Below are positions 1 through 8,218 of a DNA stretch of 55,356 bases, piece after piece; position 1 is the first letter of the stretch, and each line of letters starts with the position of its first letter. Origin of the DNA: Solobacterium sp. (lineage in GTDB: Bacteria > Bacillota_I > Bacilli_A > Erysipelotrichales > Erysipelotrichaceae). Position numbers and translations under genes: made by a program. The stretch spans positions 1-55,356 of the forward strand of contig JAFYHC010000103.1 in the NCBI GenBank assembly GCA_017539385.1. Reading direction: 5' to 3'. The notes below the pieces were generated by a model. The model made no database searches. It had not been told where the DNA came from and saw only the letters and a list, made by a program, of their open reading frames with translations.

Positions 1-1027
1 GCTTAAGTAAAGACTTCAAACTGCCATCAGCTTTTTTCCATTTTCTGCTTACTGATGCGGTGTTTTCATCATCCATAGTAGCCAGCCCTTTCATCTGATC
101 TTCAGTGCTGATATCAAGGTATTTCATTGTTGTTGCCAACTGCTCATGGCCAAGCAGAACTGATATCTCCACAATATTGATTCCTTCCTCCAGCCAGTGT
201 GTAGCTCTTGCGTGTCTGAAATGATGGGCATGAAGGTTCAGCGGCACATCATTACATTTCTGATGCGCTCTTTCAGCGTAAATATGCAGTCTTTTTTCAA
301 TTGCTTTTGAACTGAGCTGATCTTTATGATTTCCGTTTCTGCTGTAGAACAGATATGAATCCTCACTGCTGTTTTCACCATGTACTTCTTTGATATAACG
401 TCGCAGGTGAGTAACGAGTTTTGGCAGTATATACAGAGTTCGTGTCTTATTGCCTTTGCCGATCACCGTTATGTATGGCTTTGCGCAGTCGAGATGTATA
501 TGTTTTAACTTGACAGAGAGTATTTCCGACATTCTGGCTGCTGTACCATAGGCAACCATCATAAATACGAGGTCCCGTCTTCCCGTTTTGGCTGACTGAT
601 CAGGTTCTGCCATGATTGCTTTAACAGCATCTTTGCTCAGACCATTGACTTTCTTCTTCAGGGTTTTCTTCAGCGGAATATCCATCGCATCCAAATACAA
701 ATACTTATATTCGATGTCTTTCTGTCCAAGATACTTGAGAAATGTCCTTAATCCGCCCAGCCGAACATTGCAGGTTTCTGCTGATAAATGCTCATCATTG
801 CGCATATAGCGCAGCCATTCTTCAATCACTGTTCTTTCAAAACAATACCGGCAAAGAGTTTTGGCGGAATAGCCTTTCTGATCTTCAAGAAATCCAAGAT
901 ATTTATTTAAGGTGGACGTATAGGATTTAAGAGTATGTTCACTCTCTGTAAGATGGTCAGGCGCGTAAGAATTAATGAACTGTGAAAAGGATTTTGCCAG
1001 GAATACCGACTCATTACCAGACTTCAT
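1..1027 (-). CDS. Tyrosine recombinase, third gene of the trio (3' end cut by window)
   Basis: The frame is open from the ATG at 1027 to the window edge, giving at least 342 residues with no stop seen. The N-terminal part is a SAM-like core-binding domain (SYTSTLNKYLGFLE, then a RLGGLRTFLKYL segment). The catalytic domain shows the Arg in AYGTAARMSEIL, the His-x-x-Arg box in HHFRHARATHWL, the second His in LLGHEQ and the nucleophile Tyr in MKYLDIS, so all catalytic positions appear intact. The start is chosen because GGAGG lies 9 bases upstream, inside the end of the preceding recombinase gene, which it overlaps by 14 bases. It presumably acts with the other two recombinases to move the element. 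Confidence 0.85.
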   Translation of the reverse strand, partial: MKSGNESVFLAKSFSQFINSYAPDHLTESEHTLKSYTSTLNKYLGFLEDQKGYSAKTLCRYCFERTVIEEWLRYMRNDEHLSAETCNVRLGGLRTFLKYLGQKDIEYKYLYLDAMDIPLKKTLKKKVNGLSKDAVKAIMAEPDQSAKTGRRDLVFMMVAYGTAARMSEILSVKLKHIHLDCAKPYITVIGKGNKTRTLYILPKLVTHLRRYIKEVHGENSSEDSYLFYSRNGNHKDQLSSKAIEKRLHIYAERAHQKCNDVPLNLHAHHFRHARATHWLEEGINIVEISVLLGHEQLATTMKYLDISTEDQMKGLATMDDENTASVSRKWKKADGSLKSLLK

Positions 1028-1982
1028 CTTCCAGAACCTCCGGCATGAGATCATCAAAACTTTCTGCGCACTTTTCATTAAGTATATCTGCCATACGAGG
1101 AACGATGGAATAGTAGTACTTTGTATGCTCGACACTGCAGTGTCCCATACTCTTGCTGAGATAATAAAGCTTGTCATACATTTCAAATGTGTCACCAGTC
1201 CAGCTGTTAATGTTACTTGTTGCGTAATGATGACGAAAATCATATGAAATAGCGATGGTGCCTGGATTTGCCTTGTTCCAAAGTTTCGCAAAGTTTGTCT
1301 GCAGCCATTTTCTTGATCTGTAATGCTCTGTTTGATCAGGAAAGAAATACACTCTTTTCGGTAGAAGTTCATCCATTCGCCTGTCATATTCTTTCAGTAT
1401 TTCCACCATACTTTCATGGATGGCGACATAGTGCTGATCATGACCTTTTGTCTGCACGATATTCAAGACTCCATGAATCAGATTGACTTCAGATCTTTTT
1501 AATTCACGCGCTTCATTCGGCCTGATTCCAGTACAGTACATCAGCCTGAATATCACACATAAAATAAGCTTCCTGATTAAGCATTCTTTACTGTTTCCGG
1601 AAACACTGATATGATCGCATTCGTAAAAGAATCTAATCAGTTCAGCAGTGGTAAACGCATGGGGAAGATGGGTGCACTTCTGTGGTTTGGGCCGGTCAGG
1701 TTCTTTTACTTTTGTCAGGTCCCGCCTGTTCATATACCTGATCAGCGCAACGACAACATTTGTGCGGGCCAGGCATGAATTCACCGATTCTTTTGGACGT
1801 TTCCGGCACCACGAATCGACTATTTCCTGCGTCAGCTCTGTTTCCTCTGGATAATTTGAGAATAAATAGCCATCAAATCGCTTCATATCCCTTGCGTAAG
1901 TGTCGCACCAATGCTGTGAGGCAATCATGAAATCAATGAATTTCGCGATGATTTCTTTGAGAAATGATCTGTACTCACGCAT
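1014..1982 (-). CDS. Tyrosine recombinase, second gene of the trio
   Basis: A 322-residue phage-integrase-family protein. The first catalytic Arg is in MYCTGIRPNEARELKR, the conserved second Arg in SYDFRHHYATSNI, the C-terminal His in MGHCSVEH and the Tyr in TKYYYSI. The residue three before the second Arg is Tyr where most family members have His, a departure from the usual R-H-R-H-Y set. I choose the ATG at 1982, preceded by GGGAGGTG seven bases upstream, rather than an in-frame TTG at 1988. It overlaps the preceding recombinase stop by 8 bases, implying translational coupling. Middle gene of the three. Confidence 0.85.
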   Translation of the reverse strand: MREYRSFLKEIIAKFIDFMIASQHWCDTYARDMKRFDGYLFSNYPEETELTQEIVDSWCRKRPKESVNSCLARTNVVVALIRYMNRRDLTKVKEPDRPKPQKCTHLPHAFTTAELIRFFYECDHISVSGNSKECLIRKLILCVIFRLMYCTGIRPNEARELKRSEVNLIHGVLNIVQTKGHDQHYVAIHESMVEILKEYDRRMDELLPKRVYFFPDQTEHYRSRKWLQTNFAKLWNKANPGTIAISYDFRHHYATSNINSWTGDTFEMYDKLYYLSKSMGHCSVEHTKYYYSIVPRMADILNEKCAESFDDLMPEVLEDEVW

Positions 1983-2949
1983 GATCAAACACCTCCCAAT
2001 TCAGAGGATAATCTTCAATACTGAGAGAACACTGCCGCAGATGCTTTATATCCGCATTCAGATAAGCCTGCACTGATAAGGGATCGGTATGCCCGAGAGT
2101 CTGTGAAATAACAGGCTGCGCCACTTCATTTTTAAGTAATTTAGTTGCCAGATGATGGCGGAAAATATGGGTTCCTTTCCGGTCTGTTTTGTTCTGACGG
2201 ATTCCGGCAGTTTTAAAGAGTTTCGTAACACAGTAAGAGACGTCGCTGGACTTGAATTGAACGTTCTTTTTTGTAACAAACAGATATTCAGATTCCGAAT
2301 TACGTTCCTTTGTAATGTAGTCATAGATGGCATTGCCGGCATGTATATGCATAGGAATGGTAAGAGGTACATCTGTTTTACTTTGAACAACATGGATTAC
2401 TTCTTTCTCCCAATCGATACTGCTGAGTTTTAGCGCCGCAATATCGCAGGAACGCAGGCCGGTGTAAAGCAGAATCATCACAACTGCTCTGATCTGATAA
2501 GACAGAGGTAAGCCAATATCCATGCATACATCTTTGATGATCTGCACTTCCTCATCAGTAAGGTATTGAATATTCTTTCTTGTTACCCTGATGTAAGGAA
2601 GCCAGTTCTTAATTTTCAGACATACAGGATATTCATCAGCTACTGTTTCAAGAAATTCAGATAACCGATAACGGGAACTGGTTTCATACCTGGGGTGACC
2701 ATCCTCTATGAAAAAATTGATTACATCTTCTTCAGACACATCTTCTAATGACTCATAAGCTCTATTTTGAAGATAAACAAAAAATGAGCAGGCTATGGCT
2801 GTAATCCCTAGAATTGAATGAAATGACAAATGTTCATTACAGTGCTGTACCATAAAATAATCGACGATTGATCTGTATGGCTGATTGAGTTTTGAATAAT
2901 TGCCGCGAATAGCTCCACATGGCTTTATTTTTGAATTTTCATTGACCAT
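1975..2949 (-). CDS. Tyrosine recombinase, first gene of the trio
   Basis: A 324-residue tyrosine site-specific recombinase. An N-terminal core-binding region is followed by a catalytic domain with Arg in LLYTGLRSCDIAALKL, His-x-x-Arg in GTHIFRHHLATKLL, His in QTLGHTDP and Tyr in SVQAYLNAD. The frame extends upstream to a TTG at 2979, but the ATG at 2949 has AGGAGG (2958-2963) at good spacing and is taken as the start. An 8-base inverted repeat (ATTGACCA 2941-2948 with TGGTCAAT 2973-2980) straddles the ribosome site and could regulate translation or bind a protein. First gene of a transcript running toward the left edge. Confidence 0.87.
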   Translation of the reverse strand: MVNENSKIKPCGAIRGNYSKLNQPYRSIVDYFMVQHCNEHLSFHSILGITAIACSFFVYLQNRAYESLEDVSEEDVINFFIEDGHPRYETSSRYRLSEFLETVADEYPVCLKIKNWLPYIRVTRKNIQYLTDEEVQIIKDVCMDIGLPLSYQIRAVVMILLYTGLRSCDIAALKLSSIDWEKEVIHVVQSKTDVPLTIPMHIHAGNAIYDYITKERNSESEYLFVTKKNVQFKSSDVSYCVTKLFKTAGIRQNKTDRKGTHIFRHHLATKLLKNEVAQPVISQTLGHTDPLSVQAYLNADIKHLRQCSLSIEDYPLNWEVFDHA

Positions 2950-2999
2950 TATGTTTTCCTCCTTTTTTGACGTGGTCAATGATTATCATAGCGAAAATA

Positions 3000-3079
3000 A
3001 AATCCGAACCTTTTCATTCATAAAACCCAATGTTTAAGCCAAATATGAGAAAAGGTTCGGATTTATCAAAGGTTCGGAT
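3000..3079. repeat. Inverted and direct GGTTCGGA repeats at the element's right end
   Basis: AAATCCGAACCTTTTC at 3000-3015 is the perfect 16-base reverse complement of GAAAAGGTTCGGATTT at 3049-3064, separated by 33 bases. A further direct copy of AAAGGTTCGGAT sits at 3068-3079, 17 bases after the corresponding part of the second copy. The cluster lies between the first recombinase gene and the cutC terminator. Paired inverted core sites plus an offset direct copy is what tyrosine-recombinase binding sites at an element end look like. The function is inferred from position and symmetry. Confidence 0.65.
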
Positions 3080-3112
3080 AAAAAGAAAAACTGCCTGATG
3101 TGAGTCAGGCAG
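3080..3112 (-). terminator. Rho-independent terminator of purA-cutC
   Basis: On the minus strand the perfect 8-bp stem CTGCCTGA/TCAGGCAG (3091-3112) is followed by a T-rich tract (3080-3090). It starts right after the cutC stop codon. The tract abuts the last recombinase repeat, so the mobile element sits immediately behind this terminator. Confidence 0.85.
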
Positions 3113-3811
3113 TCAGAGGGTGGAACATACCGCTTCGATGCGGCTGCCGCTGACAGCGTAATATGCGCCGCTGTCATTGCGGGATATTTTGGCACTCATG
3201 TGCAGCTGGGTGCAGCCGGTCTTCTGCAGCAGAAGCCGTGCATTGTCTTCACTGACACCGCCGCCGGGCAGGATCTGCAGCTGCTCCCCATATGTTTTCT
3301 GCAGCAGTGCGATCTCTTCCATGCCGGATATGACATCCGGACTGCCGCCCGAAGTCAGCACCCGGTCGATTCCGCATGCGATCAGCGTGCGTGCTGCAGC
3401 AAGGCGGTCCGGCGTTTCATCAAAGGCTTTGTGGAAGACTGCTTCTTTGCCATAGCGATGGGCAAGGGAAGCAAGCATCTCCGTTGTCTTTGCATCGATC
3501 GTGCAGTCATCCATCAGGATGCCGAAGACGATGCCGTCCGCGCCATGCTTCAAAAACAGCTCAGCTTCTTCGCACAGAACAGATATTTCTTTCGGACTGT
3601 AGCGGAAGCCCGCCGGACGGGGCCGGCACATGCATATGAGTTTTTTATCCGTGATGCGGCGTGCTTCCAGAAAAGAAGCAAAGCCAGGGGTCAGTCCCCC
3701 AAGTTCCAGCGCACTGTTGAATTCGATCCGGTCGACTGCATCATATCGGGATGCAGTGATCACATCTTCGATACTTCCGGCACAGATCTCGATTCGGATG
3801 CCGTTTTTCAT
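3113..3811 (-). CDS. cutC: CutC family protein
   Basis: A 232-residue TIM-barrel protein of the CutC family, named for a proposed role in copper homeostasis that has been questioned; the biochemical activity is not established. Family hallmarks are the N-terminal IEICAGSIEDVITAS strand, RIEFNSALELGGLTPG, the MCRPRPAGFRYS loop, GADGIVFGILMDD, HKAFDETPD, and ILTSGG/ILPGGGVSEDN-like segments near the C-terminus. Length is normal for the family. It starts on an ATGA overlap with the end of purA and is presumably translated from the same mRNA. A terminator follows immediately. Confidence 0.88.
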   Translation of the reverse strand: MKNGIRIEICAGSIEDVITASRYDAVDRIEFNSALELGGLTPGFASFLEARRITDKKLICMCRPRPAGFRYSPKEISVLCEEAELFLKHGADGIVFGILMDDCTIDAKTTEMLASLAHRYGKEAVFHKAFDETPDRLAAARTLIACGIDRVLTSGGSPDVISGMEEIALLQKTYGEQLQILPGGGVSEDNARLLLQKTGCTQLHMSAKISRNDSGAYYAVSGSRIEAVCSTL

Positions 3812-5094
3812 GCGATGAGTTCTTTCAGGATGATATTCTCTTCACGGTCCGGTCCGACAGATACCAGACACATGCGGCATCCGCAGTATTCGGAGATGAA
3901 GTTCAGATAGTTCTGACAGTTAACAGGCAGTTCCTCAAAGGAACGGATCTTGCTGATGTCTTCGCTCCAGCCCGGGAATTCCTTATAGACCGGCTTGGCG
4001 ATCTCAAGGTCATGAATGGAAGCAGGGATGGTGTCATAGACTTTGCCGTTGATCTCGTAGCCGATGCATACCGGAAGTGTTTCAAATCCGCTCAGTACAT
4101 CGACTTTTGTGACTGCAAGGTCTGTCAGGCCGTTGATGCGCACTGCCTGGCGAACGACCGGAAGATCGAGCCAGCCGCAGCGGCGCGGACGTCCTGTTGT
4201 CGCTCCGTATTCACCGCCGATCTCACGCATTTTGTCGCCGATGTCATTGAGCTGTTCTGTGACAAACGGTCCTTCACCGACACGGGTGGAGTAGGCTTTG
4301 ACAACACCGATGATGCGGTCCAGTTTCTGCGGCGCAACACCGGCACCTTCGCATACGCCGGCACTGGTCGGGGAACTGCTGGTGACATACGGATAGGTAC
4401 CGTAGTTGATATCCAGCATATTTGCCTGTGCGCCTTCGAACAGTACGATCTGTCCGCCGTCGAGGGCTTTGTGGATCTTGTCCACTGCATCACAGATCAT
4501 CGGCAGGATACGCGGACGGATCGCCGCAAACTGTGCCAGTACTTCTTCCGGATCAAACGGCTCACCGCCGTAGATCTTTACGATTTCTTCATTCTTGAGA
4601 CTGACGACATTTCTTACTTTTTCAGAGAATACATCCCAGTCTTTCAGATCGCATACGCGCAGACCGATGCGGTTGTATTTATCTGCATAGGTCGGACCGA
4701 TGCCGTTCTTTGTCGTGCCAAGCTTGTTCTTTCCGGCACGCTTCTCCATCAGTTCGTCAATGCGCAGATGCCATGGCATGATCAGATGGGCACGGTCAGA
4801 GAGGCGTACATGATCGCATGGGCTTCCCTGTGCTTCCAGTGTATCGATTTCCTGCAGCAGGACGAACAGATTGACGACCACACCAGGACCGATCACGCAC
4901 AGTGCATCGTGATTGAGAATGCCCGAGGGCAGCAGGTGAAGAATGGTTTTCTTGCCATTGACGACAACGGTGTGTCCGGCATTGTTTCCGCCCTGGAAAC
5001 GGACGACCATATTTACATGTCTTCCAAGCAGGTCAACGACTTTTCCTTTGCCTTCATCTCCCCACTGGGAACCGACTACTACATATCCAGCCAT
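3808..5094 (-). CDS. purA: Adenylosuccinate synthetase
   Basis: A 428-residue enzyme that joins IMP and aspartate with GTP hydrolysis, the first step from IMP to AMP. The GTP-binding loop GSQWGDEGKGK with the catalytic Asp is at the N-terminus, followed by FQGGNNAGHTVV with the catalytic His and the GTTKNGIGPTYADK IMP loop. TGRPRRCGWLDLP and the C-terminal VSVGPDREENI guanine-binding segment are also present. The ATG at 5094 gives the standard N-terminus MAGYVVVGSQWGDEG and has GGAGA upstream; in-frame extension further upstream is not coding-like. First gene of a two-gene operon with cutC. The 126-base gap to the divergent Mrp gene must hold both promoters; I see no strong consensus pair there. 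Confidence 0.97.
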   Translation of the reverse strand: MAGYVVVGSQWGDEGKGKVVDLLGRHVNMVVRFQGGNNAGHTVVVNGKKTILHLLPSGILNHDALCVIGPGVVVNLFVLLQEIDTLEAQGSPCDHVRLSDRAHLIMPWHLRIDELMEKRAGKNKLGTTKNGIGPTYADKYNRIGLRVCDLKDWDVFSEKVRNVVSLKNEEIVKIYGGEPFDPEEVLAQFAAIRPRILPMICDAVDKIHKALDGGQIVLFEGAQANMLDINYGTYPYVTSSSPTSAGVCEGAGVAPQKLDRIIGVVKAYSTRVGEGPFVTEQLNDIGDKMREIGGEYGATTGRPRRCGWLDLPVVRQAVRINGLTDLAVTKVDVLSGFETLPVCIGYEINGKVYDTIPASIHDLEIAKPVYKEFPGWSEDISKIRSFEELPVNCQNYLNFISEYCGCRMCLVSVGPDREENIILKELIA

Positions 5095-5220
5095 AATAAT
5101 CTCCTTTTTTACCTGCAATATCATAGCATAAACATAGGTGTCAGTTGTATGAAACTTGTTTGAAGTCCGGCGGTGTGATACCATTTCTGAGTATTTCAAC
5201 AGATAGTAAGGAGTGTATGT

Positions 5221-6063
5221 ATGAGTCAGAATCAGAATCCGGAAAACTGCACGCATGATTGTTCTTCGTGCGGTACAAATTGCCCATCCAGAGAAAATCC
5301 GCAGAGTTTCCTTGCAACACCGAATGAAAAGTCTTCGATCAAGAAGATCATCGGTGTCGTTTCGGGAAAAGGCGGTGTAGGTAAATCGTTCGTTACATCG
5401 TTATTGGCAAGTGAGATGCAGAGAAGAGGCTACCGGACAGCGGTCCTGGATGGTGATATCACCGGACCGAGCCAGGGCAAGTCTTTCGGCATTACCGAGA
5501 AAGCGTATGGCGATGGCGAACTGATTTATCCGGAAAAGACAAAAGGCGGCATCCAGGTCATCAGTATGAACATGCTGCTGGAAACAGATGATACACCGGT
5601 CATCTGGAGAGGACCGATGGTCGGCGGCGTATTAAAGCAGCTGTATACGGATGTGTACTGGAAAGATGTCGATTATATGTTCGTGGATATGCCTCCGGGA
5701 ACGAGCGATGTCCCGCTGACACTGTTCCAGTCCATTCCGCTGGATGGCATCATTATCGTTACAAGTCCGCAGGAACTGGTCTCCATGGTCGTAAACAAAG
5801 CAGTAAACATGGCCAATATGATGAAGATCAAAGTACTGGGTATCATTGAGAATATGAGCTATGTGCTCTGCAGTCACTGCGGTGAGAAGATGTATGTCTT
5901 CGGACCGTCCCATATCCAGGAGACAGCAGATAAGTTTGATCTGCCGGTACTGGCACAGATTCCGCTGGATCCGCGTATTGCAGAAAGTGCAGATGCCGGT
6001 ACGATCGAGGATCTGGAAATCGAGGAAATCAGAAAAGCAGCAGAAATGCTCGAAAAAATCTGA
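5221..6063 (+). CDS. Mrp/NBP35 (ApbC) family iron-sulfur carrier ATPase
   Basis: A 280-residue P-loop ATPase of the Mrp/ApbC/Nbp35 group, which bind an iron-sulfur cluster and hand it to target proteins in the cytoplasm. The deviant Walker A GKGGVGKS is at residues 49-56, VLDGDITGPSQGK and VDMPPGTSDVPLT follow, and the paired cysteines that bind the bridging cluster are in LCSHCGEK. The first 30 residues carry an extra Cys-rich stretch (CTHDCSSCGTNC), as in Nbp35-like members. The start has GGAG upstream. It stands just ahead of, but probably separately from, the two-component genes. Confidence 0.92.
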   Translation: MSQNQNPENCTHDCSSCGTNCPSRENPQSFLATPNEKSSIKKIIGVVSGKGGVGKSFVTSLLASEMQRRGYRTAVLDGDITGPSQGKSFGITEKAYGDGELIYPEKTKGGIQVISMNMLLETDDTPVIWRGPMVGGVLKQLYTDVYWKDVDYMFVDMPPGTSDVPLTLFQSIPLDGIIIVTSPQELVSMVVNKAVNMANMMKIKVLGIIENMSYVLCSHCGEKMYVFGPSHIQETADKFDLPVLAQIPLDPRIAESADAGTIEDLEIEEIRKAAEMLEKI

Positions 6064-6117
6064 TCCTTCACCCAGACTTCACACGGGTGTTATAGAATAC
6101 GTCCTGAGGTAAAGATT

Positions 6118-6795
6118 ATGACAAAGATACTGATTACAGATGATGAAGCAAAGATCAGGGAAATGATTGCCAAATATGCAGTACATGAAGGATTCGAAAC
6201 AGAAGAAGCATGCGATGGTATGGAGGCAGTGGAGAAATGTGCTGCCAACAGCTATGATCTGATCATCATGGATATCATGATGCCGAATCTGGACGGCTTT
6301 TCTGCAGTAAAGGAGATCCGGAAGAATGATCCGGATGTACCGGTGATCATGCTTTCGGCTCTGGGACAGGAATATGACCGTGTGCATGGCTTTGATGTCG
6401 GTGTGGATGATTATGTAGTCAAACCGTTTTCTTCCAAGGAACTGATGATGCGGATCCATGCGATCCTCAAGCGCACCAGACACAGTGCGCCGGCATCGGA
6501 TACACTGAAGATCGACGGACTGGTGATCGATTATGATGCACGTACGGTATCGATCGACGGCGTACGTGTCGGTCTGTCGCCGAAGGAATATGAACTGCTG
6601 GCATATCTGTCCAAGAATGCCGGAATTGCACTGACACGTGAAAAACTGCTTTCCAATGTATGGGGATATGACTTCTTCGGGGATGACCGCACGCTGGATA
6701 CGCATATCAAGCTGCTGCGGCGCAATCTCGGCGACTATGCGAAGTATATCGTTACGCTCCGCGGGGTAGGGTACCGTTTTGAAAAAACAAATTAA
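6118..6795 (+). CDS. OmpR/PhoB-type response regulator
   Basis: A 225-residue DNA-binding response regulator. The receiver domain (about 1-118) has the acidic pair in ITDDEAK, phospho-acceptor Asp52 in IIMDIMMPN and the conserved Lys in VVKPFSSKEL. The C-terminal winged helix (about 130-225) ends with RTLDTHIKLLRRNL and the wing TLRGVGYRFE. GAGGT lies upstream of the ATG. The gene overlaps the following sensor kinase by 17 bases, so it is the cognate regulator. The stimulus and targets cannot be read from the sequence. Confidence 0.95.
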   Translation: MTKILITDDEAKIREMIAKYAVHEGFETEEACDGMEAVEKCAANSYDLIIMDIMMPNLDGFSAVKEIRKNDPDVPVIMLSALGQEYDRVHGFDVGVDDYVVKPFSSKELMMRIHAILKRTRHSAPASDTLKIDGLVIDYDARTVSIDGVRVGLSPKEYELLAYLSKNAGIALTREKLLSNVWGYDFFGDDRTLDTHIKLLRRNLGDYAKYIVTLRGVGYRFEKTN

Positions 6796-8218
6796 GCTGC
6801 AGTGGAAGATCGGAAGCTATCTGATTGCCTTTGCGGCAGTGGTGCTGGCTGTGATTTTTGTATTCCAGTCCATGCTGCTGGAGCCGATGTATGAGCGTTC
6901 CCGCAAGGACAGTGTGGTAGCGGTGTCCGATACATTGAAGGCATTGCTGGAAAACGGGGATTTTGATGATCCGGAAGAGTACTCTGAAGAGCTGATGATG
7001 TCTTCTGCACAGAATGATGTCTGTATTCAGATCTTTGAAGTGAATGATTACAGCTGGCGGCAGACGGATGTCAATAACGGCGGCTGTGCATTGTTCCGCC
7101 TGCATCCGGAAGAGATCCGCACCCAGATCAAGAAGGCATCCAAAAGCAGTGACGGACGCTATTTCTCGGATGACGAAATGGATATCCGCACTCCGGAAAA
7201 CGGCAAATTCCGCAATATTATCTGCACTCAGATCGTTGAAGACGACGATGAGATGCTGGCAATCATGGTGACTGCCGGCATTACGCCGATCAATGCAACG
7301 ACCGGCACACTGCGTACACAGATGCTGTATATCTCACTGATCATCCTGGTGATGATTCTGGGACTGGTACTGCTTCTGAACCGGAAGATTGCCCGTCCGA
7401 TCCGCAATATTACGGAAAATGCAAAAGAGCTCTCCCATGGGGAATACAAAGAAAGCAGTGACCACAGAGCGTATGCCGAAGTGGATGAACTGAATTCCAC
7501 ACTGGTGCAGGCAGCTATGGATATCCGCAAGGCGGATAAAGCACGCAACGATCTGATCGCCAATGTATCACATGACCTGCGCACACCGTTAACGATGATT
7601 TCCGGATACGGGGAGATGATGATCGATCTGCCGGAAGAAAAGAATGATGAGAATCTGCAGGTGATCGTGGATGAATCACGGCGGCTGAATGCACTGGTCA
7701 ATGATCTGCTGGATCTGTCCAAGATGGAAGAAAACCGAATCGAACTGCACTGCGAGCCGTTTGATATGAAAGACATGATCGAAGAGCAGATTCGCAAATA
7801 CGATGTATACCGCCTGCAGGACGGTTTCTCCATTACGGCGGAAACCACGGAAGGCGGCATTGTCAATGCGGACCGCGGACGGATCGAACAGGTATTCAAT
7901 AACTTCATGACCAATGCGATCCACTACAGCGGCGAAACGCGCCAGATCACCGTGCGCCAGAGTGTGCAGGATGGGAAGGTGCGTGTCAGCGTCGAAGATT
8001 GCGGGGAAGGCATTGCCAAAGAAGACCTGAACAAAGTCTGGGATCGGTATTATAAAGTGGATAAGACGCATGTGCGTCCGGTCAACGGAAGCGGAATCGG
8101 CTTATCGATCTGCCGAAGAATACTGGAAATGCATCATGCCCAGTATGGGGTAACTTCCGAAGTCGGCAAGGGATCCGTATTCTGGTTCGAATTACCGCTG
8201 GAAAAAGAACACGCATAA
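6779..8218 (+). CDS. Membrane sensor histidine kinase
   Basis: A 479-residue sensor kinase. There is one transmembrane helix at about 13-33, an extracytoplasmic sensor of about 150 residues without a recognised fold, and a second helix around 182-202. HAMP (about 203-255), HisKA with phospho-acceptor His265 in VSHDLRTP, and a HATPase domain (N box FNNFMTNAIHYS, G1 EDCGEGI, G2 GSGIGLS) follow. The start is TTG at 6779, with GGGGTAGGG upstream and in overlap with the response regulator; no later ATG would keep the first membrane helix. Cognate partner of the preceding regulator. A hairpin with a T tract follows at 8239-8274. Confidence 0.95.
   Translation: MKKQIKLQWKIGSYLIAFAAVVLAVIFVFQSMLLEPMYERSRKDSVVAVSDTLKALLENGDFDDPEEYSEELMMSSAQNDVCIQIFEVNDYSWRQTDVNNGGCALFRLHPEEIRTQIKKASKSSDGRYFSDDEMDIRTPENGKFRNIICTQIVEDDDEMLAIMVTAGITPINATTGTLRTQMLYISLIILVMILGLVLLLNRKIARPIRNITENAKELSHGEYKESSDHRAYAEVDELNSTLVQAAMDIRKADKARNDLIANVSHDLRTPLTMISGYGEMMIDLPEEKNDENLQVIVDESRRLNALVNDLLDLSKMEENRIELHCEPFDMKDMIEEQIRKYDVYRLQDGFSITAETTEGGIVNADRGRIEQVFNNFMTNAIHYSGETRQITVRQSVQDGKVRVSVEDCGEGIAKEDLNKVWDRYYKVDKTHVRPVNGSGIGLSICRRILEMHHAQYGVTSEVGKGSVFWFELPLEKEHA

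Larger units (their letters stand above)
1..3080 (-). mobile_element. Recombinase-in-trio (RIT)-like element, right part
   Basis: Three different tyrosine recombinases lie head to tail on the minus strand. Adjacent genes overlap by 8 bases (1975-1982) and 14 bases (1014-1027), each with its own Shine-Dalgarno sequence. A cluster of inverted and direct GGTTCGGA repeats lies just upstream of the first gene and directly abuts the terminator of the chromosomal cutC gene, so the right end of the element is probably near 3080. Three overlapping recombinase genes bounded by inverted repeats is the known layout of RIT elements. The left end lies outside the window, so the full extent and target duplication cannot be seen. 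The region is visibly richer in A+T than the genes to its right, consistent with acquisition by transfer. Confidence 0.7.

Noticed and set aside
3000..3079. GGTTCGGA repeats as the start of a CRISPR array
   Set aside because: Only three short copies in mixed orientation with unequal gaps, placed at the end of a recombinase element.
4012..5163. Long open frame antisense to purA
   Set aside because: Fully covered by the purA reading frame, whose motifs are complete.
5095..5220. Promoters in the purA-mrp gap
   Set aside because: Several partial hexamers occur, but none has both boxes at acceptable spacing; no riboswitch-like fold (for example a purine riboswitch) is evident either.
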